Origin: Acidimicrobiales bacterium
Lineage (GTDB): Bacteria; Actinomycetota; Acidimicrobiia; Acidimicrobiales; Poriferisodalaceae
Assembly: GCA_014239555.1 (NCBI GenBank)
Contig: JAAZYR010000005.1
Location: 157,935-221,934, forward strand
Direction: 5' to 3'
Length of the DNA stretch: 64,000 bases
A model generated the notes under the pieces. It was not told the origin of the DNA, made no database searches, and saw nothing but the letters and a program-made list of their open reading frames with translations. Position numbers and translations under genes: made by a program. This document shows positions 19,266 to 28,011 of the stretch, in pieces; position 1 is the stretch's first letter, and each line of letters begins with the position of its first letter.

Positions 19266-20252
19266 GTGGTTTCCCTCACTCCCCTTCAACACCGCGCGGA
19301 TCCCGGCGAGGATCTACAGCGAGTGGAGACAGCGTTGCGAGTTGCCGCGATGACTGATGATGACTTTCTGACGGAAGTCGCATCCCACCTCATACCGGCG
19401 GGTGGCAAACGCTTACGGCCCGCGTTTGTAATTGCATCAGCGCTTTCTTTGGACCCTAACGGTGAACGTCCCGAGGCCATGACCGATGCCATGGTGCGGG
19501 GCGGGGTAGCGGTTGAACTCGTCCACTTAGGGTCCCTCTATCACGATGATGTGATGGACGAAGCTGAAACGCGTCGCGGCATCGAAGCGGTGAATCATCG
19601 TTGGGGGAACCTGACCGCAATTCTCGCTGGTGATTTTCTTTTGGCGAAAGCTTCGGAATTGGCTGCTTCGTTGGGGACCGAGGTCGCTGAGTTACTTGCC
19701 GCAACAATTGGGCGGCTCTGTGAGGGGCAGGTTCGTGAGTTGCAACTGATTTACGACGTCACCCGAACAGAAGAACAGTATTTGCAAGCGATTGCCGGAA
19801 AAACGGCTGCGCTCTATGCCACCTCGTGTCGTATCGGCGGGCTCGTAGCTGGCGCAGACCGGAAGGTGGTGGACCGATTGACCGAATTTGGTCACGCCTA
19901 CGGTATGGCATTTCAGGTTGTCGACGACATTCTTGATCTTGTGGCCACCGACGAGGAACTTGGTAAGCCTTCGGGCAACGACTTGCGAGAAGGTGTTTAT
20001 ACCCTGCCTGTGATTCGGATGATTGCGTCGGGCGATCCGGTGGTGGCGTTACTAGGTCAACCGTTGGACGAACAGACGCGGGATAAAGCTCGGCAAGCAG
20101 TGGTCGACGGGGCCGAAATTGCAACGTCAAAAGTAACTGCTGAGGGTTTCATCGGTGATGCCGTGAAAGCGCTTGACGCGTTGCCTGACACGCCTGGCGT
20201 TTTGGGGATGCGCGACGCGGCGACAAATTTGTTGTCGACGCTTGACCGTTAG
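19266..20252 (+). CDS. Polyprenyl diphosphate synthase (trans-isoprenyl)
   Basis: 328 residues. An all-alpha prenyltransferase that chains isopentenyl diphosphate onto an allylic primer, probably for the menaquinone side chain. Motifs: GGKRLRP (near 40-50), the first aspartate-rich motif in LYHDDVMDEAETRRG, the GKTAALYATSCRIG block, and the second aspartate motif in FQVVDDILDL. The residues before the first DDxxD determine chain length but I cannot assign it. Start is GTG. It is divergent from clpC and followed 20 bases later by the folP homologue. Confidence 0.92.
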   Translation: MVSLTPLQHRADPGEDLQRVETALRVAAMTDDDFLTEVASHLIPAGGKRLRPAFVIASALSLDPNGERPEAMTDAMVRGGVAVELVHLGSLYHDDVMDEAETRRGIEAVNHRWGNLTAILAGDFLLAKASELAASLGTEVAELLAATIGRLCEGQVRELQLIYDVTRTEEQYLQAIAGKTAALYATSCRIGGLVAGADRKVVDRLTEFGHAYGMAFQVVDDILDLVATDEELGKPSGNDLREGVYTLPVIRMIASGDPVVALLGQPLDEQTRDKARQAVVDGAEIATSKVTAEGFIGDAVKALDALPDTPGVLGMRDAATNLLSTLDR

Positions 20253-20272
20253 CGAAGTCTGCGGAGCTTCTG

Positions 20273-21121
20273 GTGTGGCCAATCAACCGTAGCTATCAAG
20301 CAACGAGTTTCGATCCGGGACGCGGACCGGTTTGGGATTGGGGCCACCGCACGTATGTCATGGGGATCGTCAACGCTACTCATGATTCTTTTTCAGGTGA
20401 TGGCATTGATGGCCAAATCGAGAAAGCTGTCCTGTTAGCAACCGAGTTTGAGGCTTGTGGTGTTGATGTGATCGATATTGGAGGTGCGTCGTCGCGCCCC
20501 GGTGCTGAACCAACACCTGTTGCTGTGGAGAAATCTCGAGTTGTTCCGGTAATTGAGGCGGTGCGCGACGCGGTAAATCTACCTATATCGATCGACACGA
20601 CCTGGGCGGTCGTCGCGGACGCCGCGCTAGACGCCGGAGCGACGGTGGTTAACGACATCACTGGTTTTCTCCTGGATCCCGATCTTTCGTCGCTCGTGTC
20701 TCAGCGCGGAGTGGGTGCCGTGGTGATGCACAACCAGCGAGGTCGAGAGCATCGCGATGTGGTCGATGACATCGTTGCTGGCTTCGATGAAACTCTGGCT
20801 GTGTGTGAGTCTGCTCGGATTGAGCTATCAAATTTGATCCTGGACCCAGGGTTCGGGTTCGGGTGGTCAGTTGAACAGAATTTGGAAATATTGCGTCGGC
20901 TTCCAGAATTGACCCGATTTGAGTTGCCGCTTCTCATCGGCACGTCGCGAAAGTCATCTATTGGCACGGTGTTAGGCAGCGATATCGGAGAACGATTGTT
21001 CGGCACGGCGGCAAGCGTCGCTCAAGCAATTTGTGGGGGCATCGACGTAATCCGGGTTCACGATGGGGTCGAAATGCGTGATGTTGTAATGATGACAGAC
21101 GCGATTGTGCGATCTAACTGA
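20273..21121 (+). CDS. Dihydropteroate synthase homologue, divergent (FolP-like)
   Basis: 282 residues with the TIM-barrel pattern of dihydropteroate synthases: MGIVNATHDSFSGDG (30-44), DVIDIGGASSRPGAEP (65-80), ISIDTT, VVNDITG, VVMHNQRG, ILDPGFGFGW and LIGTSRKSSIG. Several pterin-site residues differ from typical enzymes: NVTPDSFSDGG is NATHDSFSGDG, GGESTRPG is GGASSRPG, and the GFGK lysine is Trp198. Ser225-Arg226-Lys227 is kept. It may be a working but drifted enzyme or a FolP2-like paralogue without DHPS activity, as known in mycobacteria. Start is GTG with GGAGC upstream. It is remote from folB and folK. Confidence 0.8.
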   Translation: MWPINRSYQATSFDPGRGPVWDWGHRTYVMGIVNATHDSFSGDGIDGQIEKAVLLATEFEACGVDVIDIGGASSRPGAEPTPVAVEKSRVVPVIEAVRDAVNLPISIDTTWAVVADAALDAGATVVNDITGFLLDPDLSSLVSQRGVGAVVMHNQRGREHRDVVDDIVAGFDETLAVCESARIELSNLILDPGFGFGWSVEQNLEILRRLPELTRFELPLLIGTSRKSSIGTVLGSDIGERLFGTAASVAQAICGGIDVIRVHDGVEMRDVVMMTDAIVRSN

Positions 21122-21122
21122 G

Positions 21123-22418
21123 TTAATTCGCGACCTGATCAACGGGATGATATTCACCGTCGACGCCAAGATACTCGGCGCCATCGTTGCGGTAGAAGGA
21201 AGCGGCCTTTGCTTGCTCGAGAACCGCGAGCATGGATGGCAGTTGGCCACCTTCTTTGTGGATTCGATCGATCACGCGCTTGGGGTTCAGGTGATCCAGC
21301 ATCTCGAATGGGCCGTGTACCCAGTTGAAACCCCAGCGGATCGCGTTATCGATGTTGACGACGTCATCGGCAATTTCGGGCACTAAACCCGCTGCGTACT
21401 TCAGAGTTCCACCAAAAACTTTCCAAGCTAGTTGTCCCGCTGGGGAATCTTCAAAGATCACCTCACCTAGTTCTGGCGCAGCGCCTTCGAGCGTCGCTGG
21501 TTGCGCGTCGCGCCATGTTTCGTTGAGGAGGTCGAAGGTTTCTTTCCTACGGGTACCGTCGTCGAGCTTGATCTGTCGAGAGAACCCCCCACCGGCTTTT
21601 CGGCCGAGTTGGCCGTTGTCATGCATCCGTTGTTCAGCTGGCGGGAATGCCGTGTAGGCGTGCCCCGCATCCGCTTGAGGCAAGTTGGTCGCGAGGTTTT
21701 TCCCTACGAGTTCCATCACGTCTAGACCAATGAGATCAATCAGCCCGTAGAGCCCGGTGGGAGGTAGGCCTACAGGAGTCGAAAGGGTGGCGTCCACGGT
21801 CTCTTGATTCATTCCTTCGGCGAGGAAGGGTTTCGCGAGATGTAACCCTGAGAGCATGAAGAAGCAGCCAATACGGTTGCCAATGAAATTGACGGTGTCT
21901 TTTGCGTGCACGACACCTTTGCCAAGGCGCTTGTCACCGAATTCGGCGAACGCGGCGATCACTTCGTCATGGGTGTCTTCACCGGGGACAAGTTCAAATA
22001 GGTGCATCACTTTCACGGGGTTAAAGAAGTGCGTGATCGCAACATCGGCACGAAATCGAGGAGCCATTCCTTCAGATATCTGGCGGAGCGGAATACCCGA
22101 GGTGTTCGACGAAATAACCGAACCGTCTTTTCGGATCAGTTCCAAACGCTCGAAAAGTTCTCGTTTAACAGACAGGTCTTCTACGACAGCCTCGCAAACC
22201 CAGTCATAGTCTGAAACTGCCTCTAGATCGGTCTCTACGGTCCCTGTTGTCACTAAATGCTGGGCGTCCGGGTCAACTTGTTGCAGGGCGGCTTCGACAG
22301 CATCTGCGTTCATGTCGAGCAGGAGAACGCGGCACCCAGCGGCTGCGCTCGCTGCGGCAATGCCAGCACCCATGGTTCCGGCGCCGACTACGGCAACAGA
22401 TTCGATTGATCGAGACAA
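21123..22418 (-). CDS. 3-hydroxyacyl-CoA dehydrogenase
   Basis: 431 residues from the chosen start. The NAD-binding Rossmann domain begins SVAVVGAGTMGAGIA; the catalytic region includes SNTSGIPL and ITHFFNPVKVMHLFELV (His of the family catalytic dyad); two C-terminal 3HCDH helical domains follow (about 180-280 and 330-420). It oxidises L-3-hydroxyacyl-CoA in beta-oxidation. The open frame starts at an ATG 79 codons upstream, but that part overlaps the preceding gene; a TTG at 22416-22418 eight bases after GGAGG and just before the Rossmann strand is a much better start. It is convergent with folP (one base between stops) and 53 bases after the acyl-CoA dehydrogenase. Confidence 0.92.
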   Translation of the reverse strand: MSRSIESVAVVGAGTMGAGIAAASAAAGCRVLLLDMNADAVEAALQQVDPDAQHLVTTGTVETDLEAVSDYDWVCEAVVEDLSVKRELFERLELIRKDGSVISSNTSGIPLRQISEGMAPRFRADVAITHFFNPVKVMHLFELVPGEDTHDEVIAAFAEFGDKRLGKGVVHAKDTVNFIGNRIGCFFMLSGLHLAKPFLAEGMNQETVDATLSTPVGLPPTGLYGLIDLIGLDVMELVGKNLATNLPQADAGHAYTAFPPAEQRMHDNGQLGRKAGGGFSRQIKLDDGTRRKETFDLLNETWRDAQPATLEGAAPELGEVIFEDSPAGQLAWKVFGGTLKYAAGLVPEIADDVVNIDNAIRWGFNWVHGPFEMLDHLNPKRVIDRIHKEGGQLPSMLAVLEQAKAASFYRNDGAEYLGVDGEYHPVDQVAN

Positions 22419-22471
22419 GATGTATTCCTCCGAAAAGTCCGACTCAACGGGCAACAAATTTTGTTCCAGCG

Positions 22472-23623
22472 TTACCGGCCGGCAATTTGTCGTCCGATGA
22501 TTTCTTTCATTATTTCCGTCGTGCCGCCATAGATCGTCTGGACTCTCGCATCGGCATATGCGCGAGCGATCGGGTACTCGTTCATGAATCCGTATCCGCC
22601 AAACAGCTGCAGGCATCGCGTGATGGTCCGTAACTGCATTTCGGTGCACCACCATTTGGCTTCAGCGGCGTCCTCTGCTGTCAACTCGCCCACGTTGAGG
22701 GCCTCGATTTGGCGGTCAATAAAAACCCAGGCCATATCAAGTTCGGTTTTCATCTCGGCAAGTTCGAACCGAGTGTTCTGGAACGATGAAATCTTTTGAC
22801 CGAATGCCTCGCGATCACTGACGTATTCGACTGTCCAATCGAACGCGGCCTGAGCCGAAGCTGTTCCTGTTATTGCGATCGACAGCCGTTCTTGTGGGAG
22901 GTTGTTTACAAGGCTTAAAAAGCCTGCTCCCTCTCCACCTAAAACGTTTTCTTCTGGCACGAAGACGTCATCAAAGAATAACTCTGCAGTGTCTTGGCTC
23001 TTCATGCCTAGCTTGTCTAGGTTCCGCCCGCGTTCAAACCCTTCCATTCCTTCTTCAAGAACAAGGAGGGAGATTCCCTTGTGTTTTTCTGAAGGGTCGG
23101 TCTTTACCGCCGTGATTACGAGGTCACTGTTGATGCCGTTGGTGATGAAAGTTTTGGAGCCGTTGACGACGTAGCCGGCTCCTTCGCGAATAGCTGTTGT
23201 TCCCATTGACGCTAGATCTGAACCAATTGCGGGTTCGGTCATGGCTATTGCGCTCATCAGGTCGCCGTTAACAAGGCCCGGCATCCAGCGATCTGCCTGT
23301 TCCTCGTTGCAATAGTTCAGAAAATATGGGAGGCAAACGTCGTTGTGCAACGTGATACACATCCCCGAGCCGACCACAGCTGCTCGTTGAATTTCTTCAT
23401 TAATGATCGAGTTATACCGAAAGTCTTCGACCTGGCCCCCGCCATATGACTCGGGTGCTGCCATTCCGAGGAAACCAAGCGAACCCGCCTTTCGAAACAT
23501 TGCTTTGTCGACTTTTCCGTCATGCTCCCATTTCTCGTGGTTGGGGACGATCTCCTTCTCCACAAACGCTCGAACGGAGTCGCGGAACATGTCGTGTTCT
23601 TGATCGAAGATGACGCGGCGCAT
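22472..23623 (-). CDS. Acyl-CoA dehydrogenase
   Basis: 383 residues, the typical short acyl-CoA dehydrogenase. It has AMTEPAIGSDLASMGTTA (FAD and substrate contacts), FITNGINSDLVI, LPQERLSIA and the C-terminal QLFGGYGFMNEYPIAR and YGGTTEIMKEIIGRQI, where the Glu of GGTTEI is the usual catalytic base. The start is put at MRRVIFDQEHDMFRD, as in the family; the 24 codons before it do not resemble it. It precedes 3-hydroxyacyl-CoA dehydrogenase and is divergent from the hotdog thioesterase. Confidence 0.95.
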   Translation of the reverse strand: MRRVIFDQEHDMFRDSVRAFVEKEIVPNHEKWEHDGKVDKAMFRKAGSLGFLGMAAPESYGGGQVEDFRYNSIINEEIQRAAVVGSGMCITLHNDVCLPYFLNYCNEEQADRWMPGLVNGDLMSAIAMTEPAIGSDLASMGTTAIREGAGYVVNGSKTFITNGINSDLVITAVKTDPSEKHKGISLLVLEEGMEGFERGRNLDKLGMKSQDTAELFFDDVFVPEENVLGGEGAGFLSLVNNLPQERLSIAITGTASAQAAFDWTVEYVSDREAFGQKISSFQNTRFELAEMKTELDMAWVFIDRQIEALNVGELTAEDAAEAKWWCTEMQLRTITRCLQLFGGYGFMNEYPIARAYADARVQTIYGGTTEIMKEIIGRQIAGR

Positions 23624-23687
23624 GCTGTGACCGTACTGGGTCACGGTGCCCGCCTGCGAGACGAGTTGGCACGGTAGCGTGCGAGAC

Positions 23688-24347
23688 ATGAGCACTTGGG
23701 ATGCAGTGAGTCGAGCCGCCAGTGCGATGCGCCGCTTAAATCGTGCACTTTCGGGCCGTCAACTTGCTGACGAAACTCTCGATGAGATCACCGGCACTAT
23801 CCACGATCTCGGGGATCGCTTTAGTGCCGGCACCGATAGAAACAAACTCGACGACATGATGACTCGCCCTCACCTCGCTGCGATTTATGCCGGTCAGTAC
23901 ACACCGCTTGACCTTGAAGTTGGAGAAGAGATCGAATTTGACCCTTTTTCGATTGCGGGCGGTGAGTTTCATCCGGCGTCAATCGGGTTAAAATTCGTTA
24001 AGGAATCAGATGAATGTGTTGTCGGCACCGGCGCAATTGATCAGATGTTTGCGGGGCCTCCTGAGCGCGTTCATGGTGGCGTTCAGGCTCTTATTATTGA
24101 TGAGGTAATGGGCGCTCTCAACCGTATGCGGGGTCGCCAGGCTTACACCGCCTACCTTCATGTGGACTACCTGGGTCCCGCACCTTTAGGCGTGGCTCTG
24201 ACGTTTCGTGCCTGGGTCGCTCAGACTGACGGTCGGAAAATTTATTTGAAGGGGTCGGGAGATGGTCCCGAAGGCCGCTTCATGGATGCAGAGGGCTTAT
24301 TCATCCAGCGCGAAGATCAACCCGAGGGGTCGCTACCGAGTTCGTAG
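23688..24347 (+). CDS. PaaI-type hotdog-fold thioesterase
   Basis: 219 residues from the ATG at 23688. The C-terminal half is a hotdog domain: PPERVHGGVQALIIDEVMGAL is the PaaI-type active-site loop and helix, followed by TAYLHVDYLGPAPLG (a beta strand typical of the family) and VAQTDGRKIYLKG. It likely hydrolyses an acyl-CoA or an aromatic acyl-CoA. The N-terminal 90 residues are helical. The upstream 14 codons are left out because MSTWDAVSRAAS follows a better position. It is next to the beta-oxidation genes but on the opposite strand. Confidence 0.82.
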   Translation: MSTWDAVSRAASAMRRLNRALSGRQLADETLDEITGTIHDLGDRFSAGTDRNKLDDMMTRPHLAAIYAGQYTPLDLEVGEEIEFDPFSIAGGEFHPASIGLKFVKESDECVVGTGAIDQMFAGPPERVHGGVQALIIDEVMGALNRMRGRQAYTAYLHVDYLGPAPLGVALTFRAWVAQTDGRKIYLKGSGDGPEGRFMDAEGLFIQREDQPEGSLPSS

Positions 24348-24364
24348 CGCGGACTGAGTGGCCC

Positions 24365-25768
24365 CTAGCTTTCGGGGCGAAGAGTTGGAAACAGCACGAC
24401 GTCGCGGATGCTGGTCGCACCGGTGAGCAACATCGCTAAACGATCCATGCCGATACCTAAACCTCCCGTAGGGGGAAGTCCGTATTCCAAGGCACGCAAA
24501 TAATCCTCATCGACCATCATCGCTTCAGCGTCACCTCCGGCATTTTGAGCTGCCTGGTCTTCAAAGCGGGAGCGTTGCTGATCAGGGTCGACGAGCTCGC
24601 TAAACGCATTGCAGAGTTCTCGTCCGGCCAGGATCGCCTCAAAACGTTCTGTCATCCCTGGTTTGTTTCGGTGCTCTCTTGATAGAGGCGAAACTTCTGC
24701 TGGGTATTCGGTCACGTATACGGGACCCCAAAGGGTGCTTTCGGTCGTTTTCTCGTAGATCTCCAAAATGAGCTTGCCTGGCCCGAACGAATCTTTAAAC
24801 GGCACTCCGTGCTCCGCTGCAACAGCTCGGAGTTCTTCAGTCGACATATCGAGCGACAAGGTCACCCCAATCGACTCTTCTATTAGTTCAATCATCGTCG
24901 CTCGCCGCCAAGGTCGAGCAACGTCGAGTTCCTGGTCACCGACCGTTAATACCGTCGAGCCGGTGAGCTCGAGAGCGAGATGTTCGACGAGTTCCTCCAC
25001 GAGGTTCATGATGTCGTCGTAATCGGCGTACGCCTGGTACAGCTCAAGCATCGTGAACTCTGGGTTGTGACGAGTCGAGACTCCTTCGTTGCGGAATACT
25101 CGACCTATCTCGAAAACTTTGTCGAATCCTGCGACCGTTAGTCGTTTGAGGTACAGCTCTGGTGCGACTCTTAGATACAGATCGAGGTCTAGGGCGTTGT
25201 GGTGGGTAGTGAATGGTCGAGCATTTGCTCCTCCTGGTATCGGATGAAAAATGGGGGTTTCTACTTCGATGAAGCCCCGGTGCTCCATAAAAGATCGTGT
25301 CAGCGACATCATCCGGCTTCTCATGAGAAAAGTCTGTCTCGCTTCGGGGGTGACCCACAGATCTACGTACCGTTGCCGGTATCGGGTATCTACGTCGGTG
25401 ATGCCGTGCCATTTGTCCGGGAACGGACGGCGGGCCTCGGCCAGAAGAACCCATGAATCTGCTCTTACGCTGAGTTCTCCACGTCGGGTGGTCATCACAA
25501 CACCCGTTAGTCCAACCCAGTCACCGAGATTGAGATCGCAGAACTTGTCAAACTCCGGTGTGGTCTTTGCAGGGGCAAAGAGTTGAATTCGGCCAGAACC
25601 ATCGTCCAGGGTGGCAAAGGCGATTTTGCCTTGAACTCGGCGCAGCATTAGTCGCCCCGCTATGGCAACCACATGGTCAGTTTCTTGACCCGGTTCAAGG
25701 TCAGCATGGTTTGCGATCAGTTCCTCAACTCGGCTGTCAGTGACGAATCGGTAGGGAATTTCGGCCAT
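24365..25768 (-). CDS. lysS: Lysyl-tRNA synthetase, class II
   Basis: 467 residues. An N-terminal OB-fold anticodon-binding domain (about 30-140; VAIAGRLMLRRVQGKIAFATL) precedes the class II core. Motif 2 is seen as IGRVFRNEGVSTRHNPEF and motif 3 as GLPPTGGLGIGMDRLAMLL. Complete. It is downstream of folK with a 203-base gap, so it probably has its own promoter; within that gap only a small inverted repeat ACCATG-CTT-CATGGT (25822-25836) was noticed. Confidence 0.97.
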   Translation of the reverse strand: MAEIPYRFVTDSRVEELIANHADLEPGQETDHVVAIAGRLMLRRVQGKIAFATLDDGSGRIQLFAPAKTTPEFDKFCDLNLGDWVGLTGVVMTTRRGELSVRADSWVLLAEARRPFPDKWHGITDVDTRYRQRYVDLWVTPEARQTFLMRSRMMSLTRSFMEHRGFIEVETPIFHPIPGGANARPFTTHHNALDLDLYLRVAPELYLKRLTVAGFDKVFEIGRVFRNEGVSTRHNPEFTMLELYQAYADYDDIMNLVEELVEHLALELTGSTVLTVGDQELDVARPWRRATMIELIEESIGVTLSLDMSTEELRAVAAEHGVPFKDSFGPGKLILEIYEKTTESTLWGPVYVTEYPAEVSPLSREHRNKPGMTERFEAILAGRELCNAFSELVDPDQQRSRFEDQAAQNAGGDAEAMMVDEDYLRALEYGLPPTGGLGIGMDRLAMLLTGATSIRDVVLFPTLRPES

Positions 25769-25971
25769 GTCTCCTCAATGACGCTCAGTTTCGTTGGTTT
25801 CGCACTCAACTTCGCGCAATAACCATGCTTCATGGTGCTTCATTAATCGCGCTAGTGGTGCGATCAATTGTTAAATAAGCATCCTTGTCCTAACAGTTTG
25901 GCGTTTCCCGGTTGGGTCAAAGTGCGCCTTTTTCGGATAGCGACGTCACCTTCTGTCTCGGATGCTTCGAT

Positions 25972-26442
25972 TTAACAGTAAAGCAGGTCGTCGACTCGCA
26001 CTATCACCTGGTCTGAAACTGTTTCTCGCCATAGCGGTGGCATTAGCTCGGGGGCTAAGTCGGCGAGTGGGTGGAGAACGAAGGCTCTTTCGTTCATGCG
26101 CGGGTGCGGAATCGTTAATTCGGGGTCGTTGAGTGTTAAGTCGCCGTGCAGCAGAACATCAACGTCGAGGGTCCGTGGGCCCCAACGTTCTTTGCGGACA
26201 CGTCCCGCTGATGTCTCAAGTTGTTGACAAATAGTAAGAAGCTCGTAGGGGCTTACGGAGGTGTGAATTTCAACTACTAAGTTGAGGAACGCTCCTTGGG
26301 ACGGGCCACCAATTGGCGCTGTTTCGTATAGCCCTGAGACAGCGTGCTTGTCGGGAATGTCTCGCACTGCTCTCGTCAAGATTTCTCTACGGTCACCTAG
26401 GTTGGATCCCAGACCTATAAAGCTTCTTACGGTTTGGGGCAT
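25972..26442 (-). CDS. folK: 2-amino-4-hydroxy-6-hydroxymethyldihydropteridine pyrophosphokinase
   Basis: 156 residues. FolK activates hydroxymethyl-dihydropterin with ATP ahead of dihydropteroate synthase. Motifs: FIGLGSNLGDR at the start, YETAPIGGPSQGAFLNLVV, and the catalytic RVRKERWGPRTLDVDVLL with its two metal-binding Asp, then IPHPRMNERAFVLHPL. Complete. Seven bases after folB, so cotranscribed. Confidence 0.96.
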   Translation of the reverse strand: MPQTVRSFIGLGSNLGDRREILTRAVRDIPDKHAVSGLYETAPIGGPSQGAFLNLVVEIHTSVSPYELLTICQQLETSAGRVRKERWGPRTLDVDVLLHGDLTLNDPELTIPHPRMNERAFVLHPLADLAPELMPPLWRETVSDQVIVRVDDLLYC

Positions 26443-26449
26443 TTCGTCC

Positions 26450-26827
26450 TCATGTTCGGTGACGGGTCACTCGAACGGCGCTGAAATTTAGGTCCGATGG
26501 CACCGGTGGCCGGATCTTCTTTACCGTCACTTCCACCGTTGAGACACCATCAAGTTCGAGCAGACGTTCTGCTGCGAGTTGCGCCAGGCGTTCTAGGAGT
26601 TGGACCTTCGCTTCGAGGCACATTTCTTCAATTATTTGAGCCACAGATCCATAATCAACCGTGTCGTGTAATTCATCTGAAGTACCGGCTGCCGACAGGT
26701 CGGCATAGATATCGATGTCGAGTTCCAACGGCTGCGCTCGCTCGCGTTCTTCTGGCAGTACACCTACGATGCACACGACGCGCAAGCCGCGTAGTTGGAT
26801 GCAATCACTGTCGCTCGGTCGTGTCAC
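26450..26827 (-). CDS. folB: Dihydroneopterin aldolase
   Basis: 125 residues. FolB cleaves dihydroneopterin to hydroxymethyl-dihydropterin and glycolaldehyde. The pattern is LRGLRVVCIVGVLPEERERAQPLELDID at the start (spread across the first strand and loop), DTVDYGSVAQIIE in the middle, LLERLAQLAAERLL and the C-terminal VEVTVKKIRPPVP with the catalytic Lys. Note that the usual motif HGVLPEE is VGVLPEE. It is 2 bases after the phosphatase-like gene and 7 before folK. Confidence 0.93.
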   Translation of the reverse strand: MTRPSDSDCIQLRGLRVVCIVGVLPEERERAQPLELDIDIYADLSAAGTSDELHDTVDYGSVAQIIEEMCLEAKVQLLERLAQLAAERLLELDGVSTVEVTVKKIRPPVPSDLNFSAVRVTRHRT

Positions 26828-26829
26828 TG

Positions 26830-27345
26830 CTATGTGGTCTCCTGCTGAGGTTTCATACCGACCGCTATTTCAACTAATTCCCGACCGTGCGGTCCCAATC
26901 GTTGCTGGAAGATGCGTTCGGCTATTGCTGTGACTTGCGGTCCGGTTGGAACAAGGCCAGCCCATAGCAAGTAGGCCGCCATCAACCCACACAAACGTTC
27001 TCCGACTAGTTCCTTGTGGAGGATAACTTTTTGGCCTGCCGATATAGCGCTGCGGATCTCGATAAAGATGGCCCCCATAAATTGAGCAAGTTGGTCATGT
27101 GCAGGCCAGGGTCGATGCCGGAACGGCATGCCAAGTTCTTCGTAATTGTGGAGGTTGTGTGAACCGGAAATGAGTGAATAGAGGACGTCGAATTCGTTTT
27201 GGCGAATCCAAATGATTTCTTCTTGACGGCGAACACGTCGGTGGTGTTCCCCGTAGCCCCCGGGGCGCTCGCAGATAGCGAGGGAGTCCTTGATTACCCA
27301 GACAAAGTTTCTGGGCTCAATACCTTCTGCCCATTTTGCCTTCAC
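26830..27345 (-). CDS. DUSP23-like protein tyrosine phosphatase fold, catalytic Cys replaced
   Basis: 171 residues with the outline of a small dual-specificity phosphatase: an N-terminal RNFVWVIKDSLAICERPGG resembling DUSP23-type starts, a general-acid loop RPWPAHDQL (Asp84), then VILHKELVGERLCGLMAAYLLWAG, which aligns with the signature HCx5R plus helix. At the nucleophile position the codon is AAG (Lys111), while His110 and Arg117 keep exact spacing. It is therefore expected to lack Cys-dependent phosphatase activity and could be a phosphate- or phosphoprotein-binding pseudoenzyme. It lies 2 bases upstream of folB and 91 after hpt. The family call rests on pattern and is moderately sure. 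Confidence 0.68.
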   Translation of the reverse strand: MKAKWAEGIEPRNFVWVIKDSLAICERPGGYGEHHRRVRRQEEIIWIRQNEFDVLYSLISGSHNLHNYEELGMPFRHRPWPAHDQLAQFMGAIFIEIRSAISAGQKVILHKELVGERLCGLMAAYLLWAGLVPTGPQVTAIAERIFQQRLGPHGRELVEIAVGMKPQQETT

Positions 27346-27436
27346 GGTTCCCTATTCCGCATGCGTTAAGAAACGCTGATGCGAAGCAGATGTTACTTGT
27401 CAGATATCGGAGGGGCCACTGACACTGCGGCGGCGT

Positions 27437-28000
27437 TCAGGAGTTAGCTGATCTGTCGTAGGCCCAAATGTCGCGAAGGTTTCGGTAACGCTGGCCTACA
27501 TCAAGTCCGTAGCCCACGACCCACACCTGGGGAAGTCGAAATCCTGCGTATTTGACGAGATCATCTAGGTCGGCCTGTTGTTCCTCTCGGACCAAAAGCG
27601 AGCAGAATTCCAAACTTGCCGGGTTCCTCGCCAAAAGGGTTTTTCTGAGGTATCGCAAAGTTAGGCCGCTATCAACAATGTCTTCCACGATGATCACATC
27701 TCGGCCTTCGATGTCTTCGTCAAGGTCCTTGATGATTCGGACCACGCCACTAGTGCGGGTAGAACTCCCGTAGGAGGACACTGCCATGAAGTCGAGTTCG
27801 ACGGGAAGGTCAATGGCACGGGCGAGGTCAGTGGTAAAGATGGCCCCGCCTTTGAGCACGCCTATCAACAAGGGGATTCGTCCGGCGTAATCGTTCCCGA
27901 TCTCTTGACCCAGTTGCTGGACCCGAGTGCTGATTTCGGCGTGGGTTACAAGGACTTCGCTGAGGGCGGGGTCGGGGTGTAGGGCGCTCTGATCCGTCAC
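27437..28000 (-). CDS. hpt: Hypoxanthine phosphoribosyltransferase
   Basis: 187 residues. A type I phosphoribosyltransferase for purine salvage (hypoxanthine and guanine). It has LIGVLKGGAIFTTDLAR (PPi loop), SSYGSSTRTSGVVRIIKDL (flexible loop) and the PRPP motif VIIVEDIVDSGLTL, then the base-contact region VGYGLDVGQRYRNL near the C-terminus. Complete. It is 11 bases after tilS, the common actinobacterial order; the ftsH usually found next is absent. Confidence 0.97.
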   Translation of the reverse strand: MTDQSALHPDPALSEVLVTHAEISTRVQQLGQEIGNDYAGRIPLLIGVLKGGAIFTTDLARAIDLPVELDFMAVSSYGSSTRTSGVVRIIKDLDEDIEGRDVIIVEDIVDSGLTLRYLRKTLLARNPASLEFCSLLVREEQQADLDDLVKYAGFRLPQVWVVGYGLDVGQRYRNLRDIWAYDRSANS

Positions 28001-28011
28001 AAGGTCGGAAC

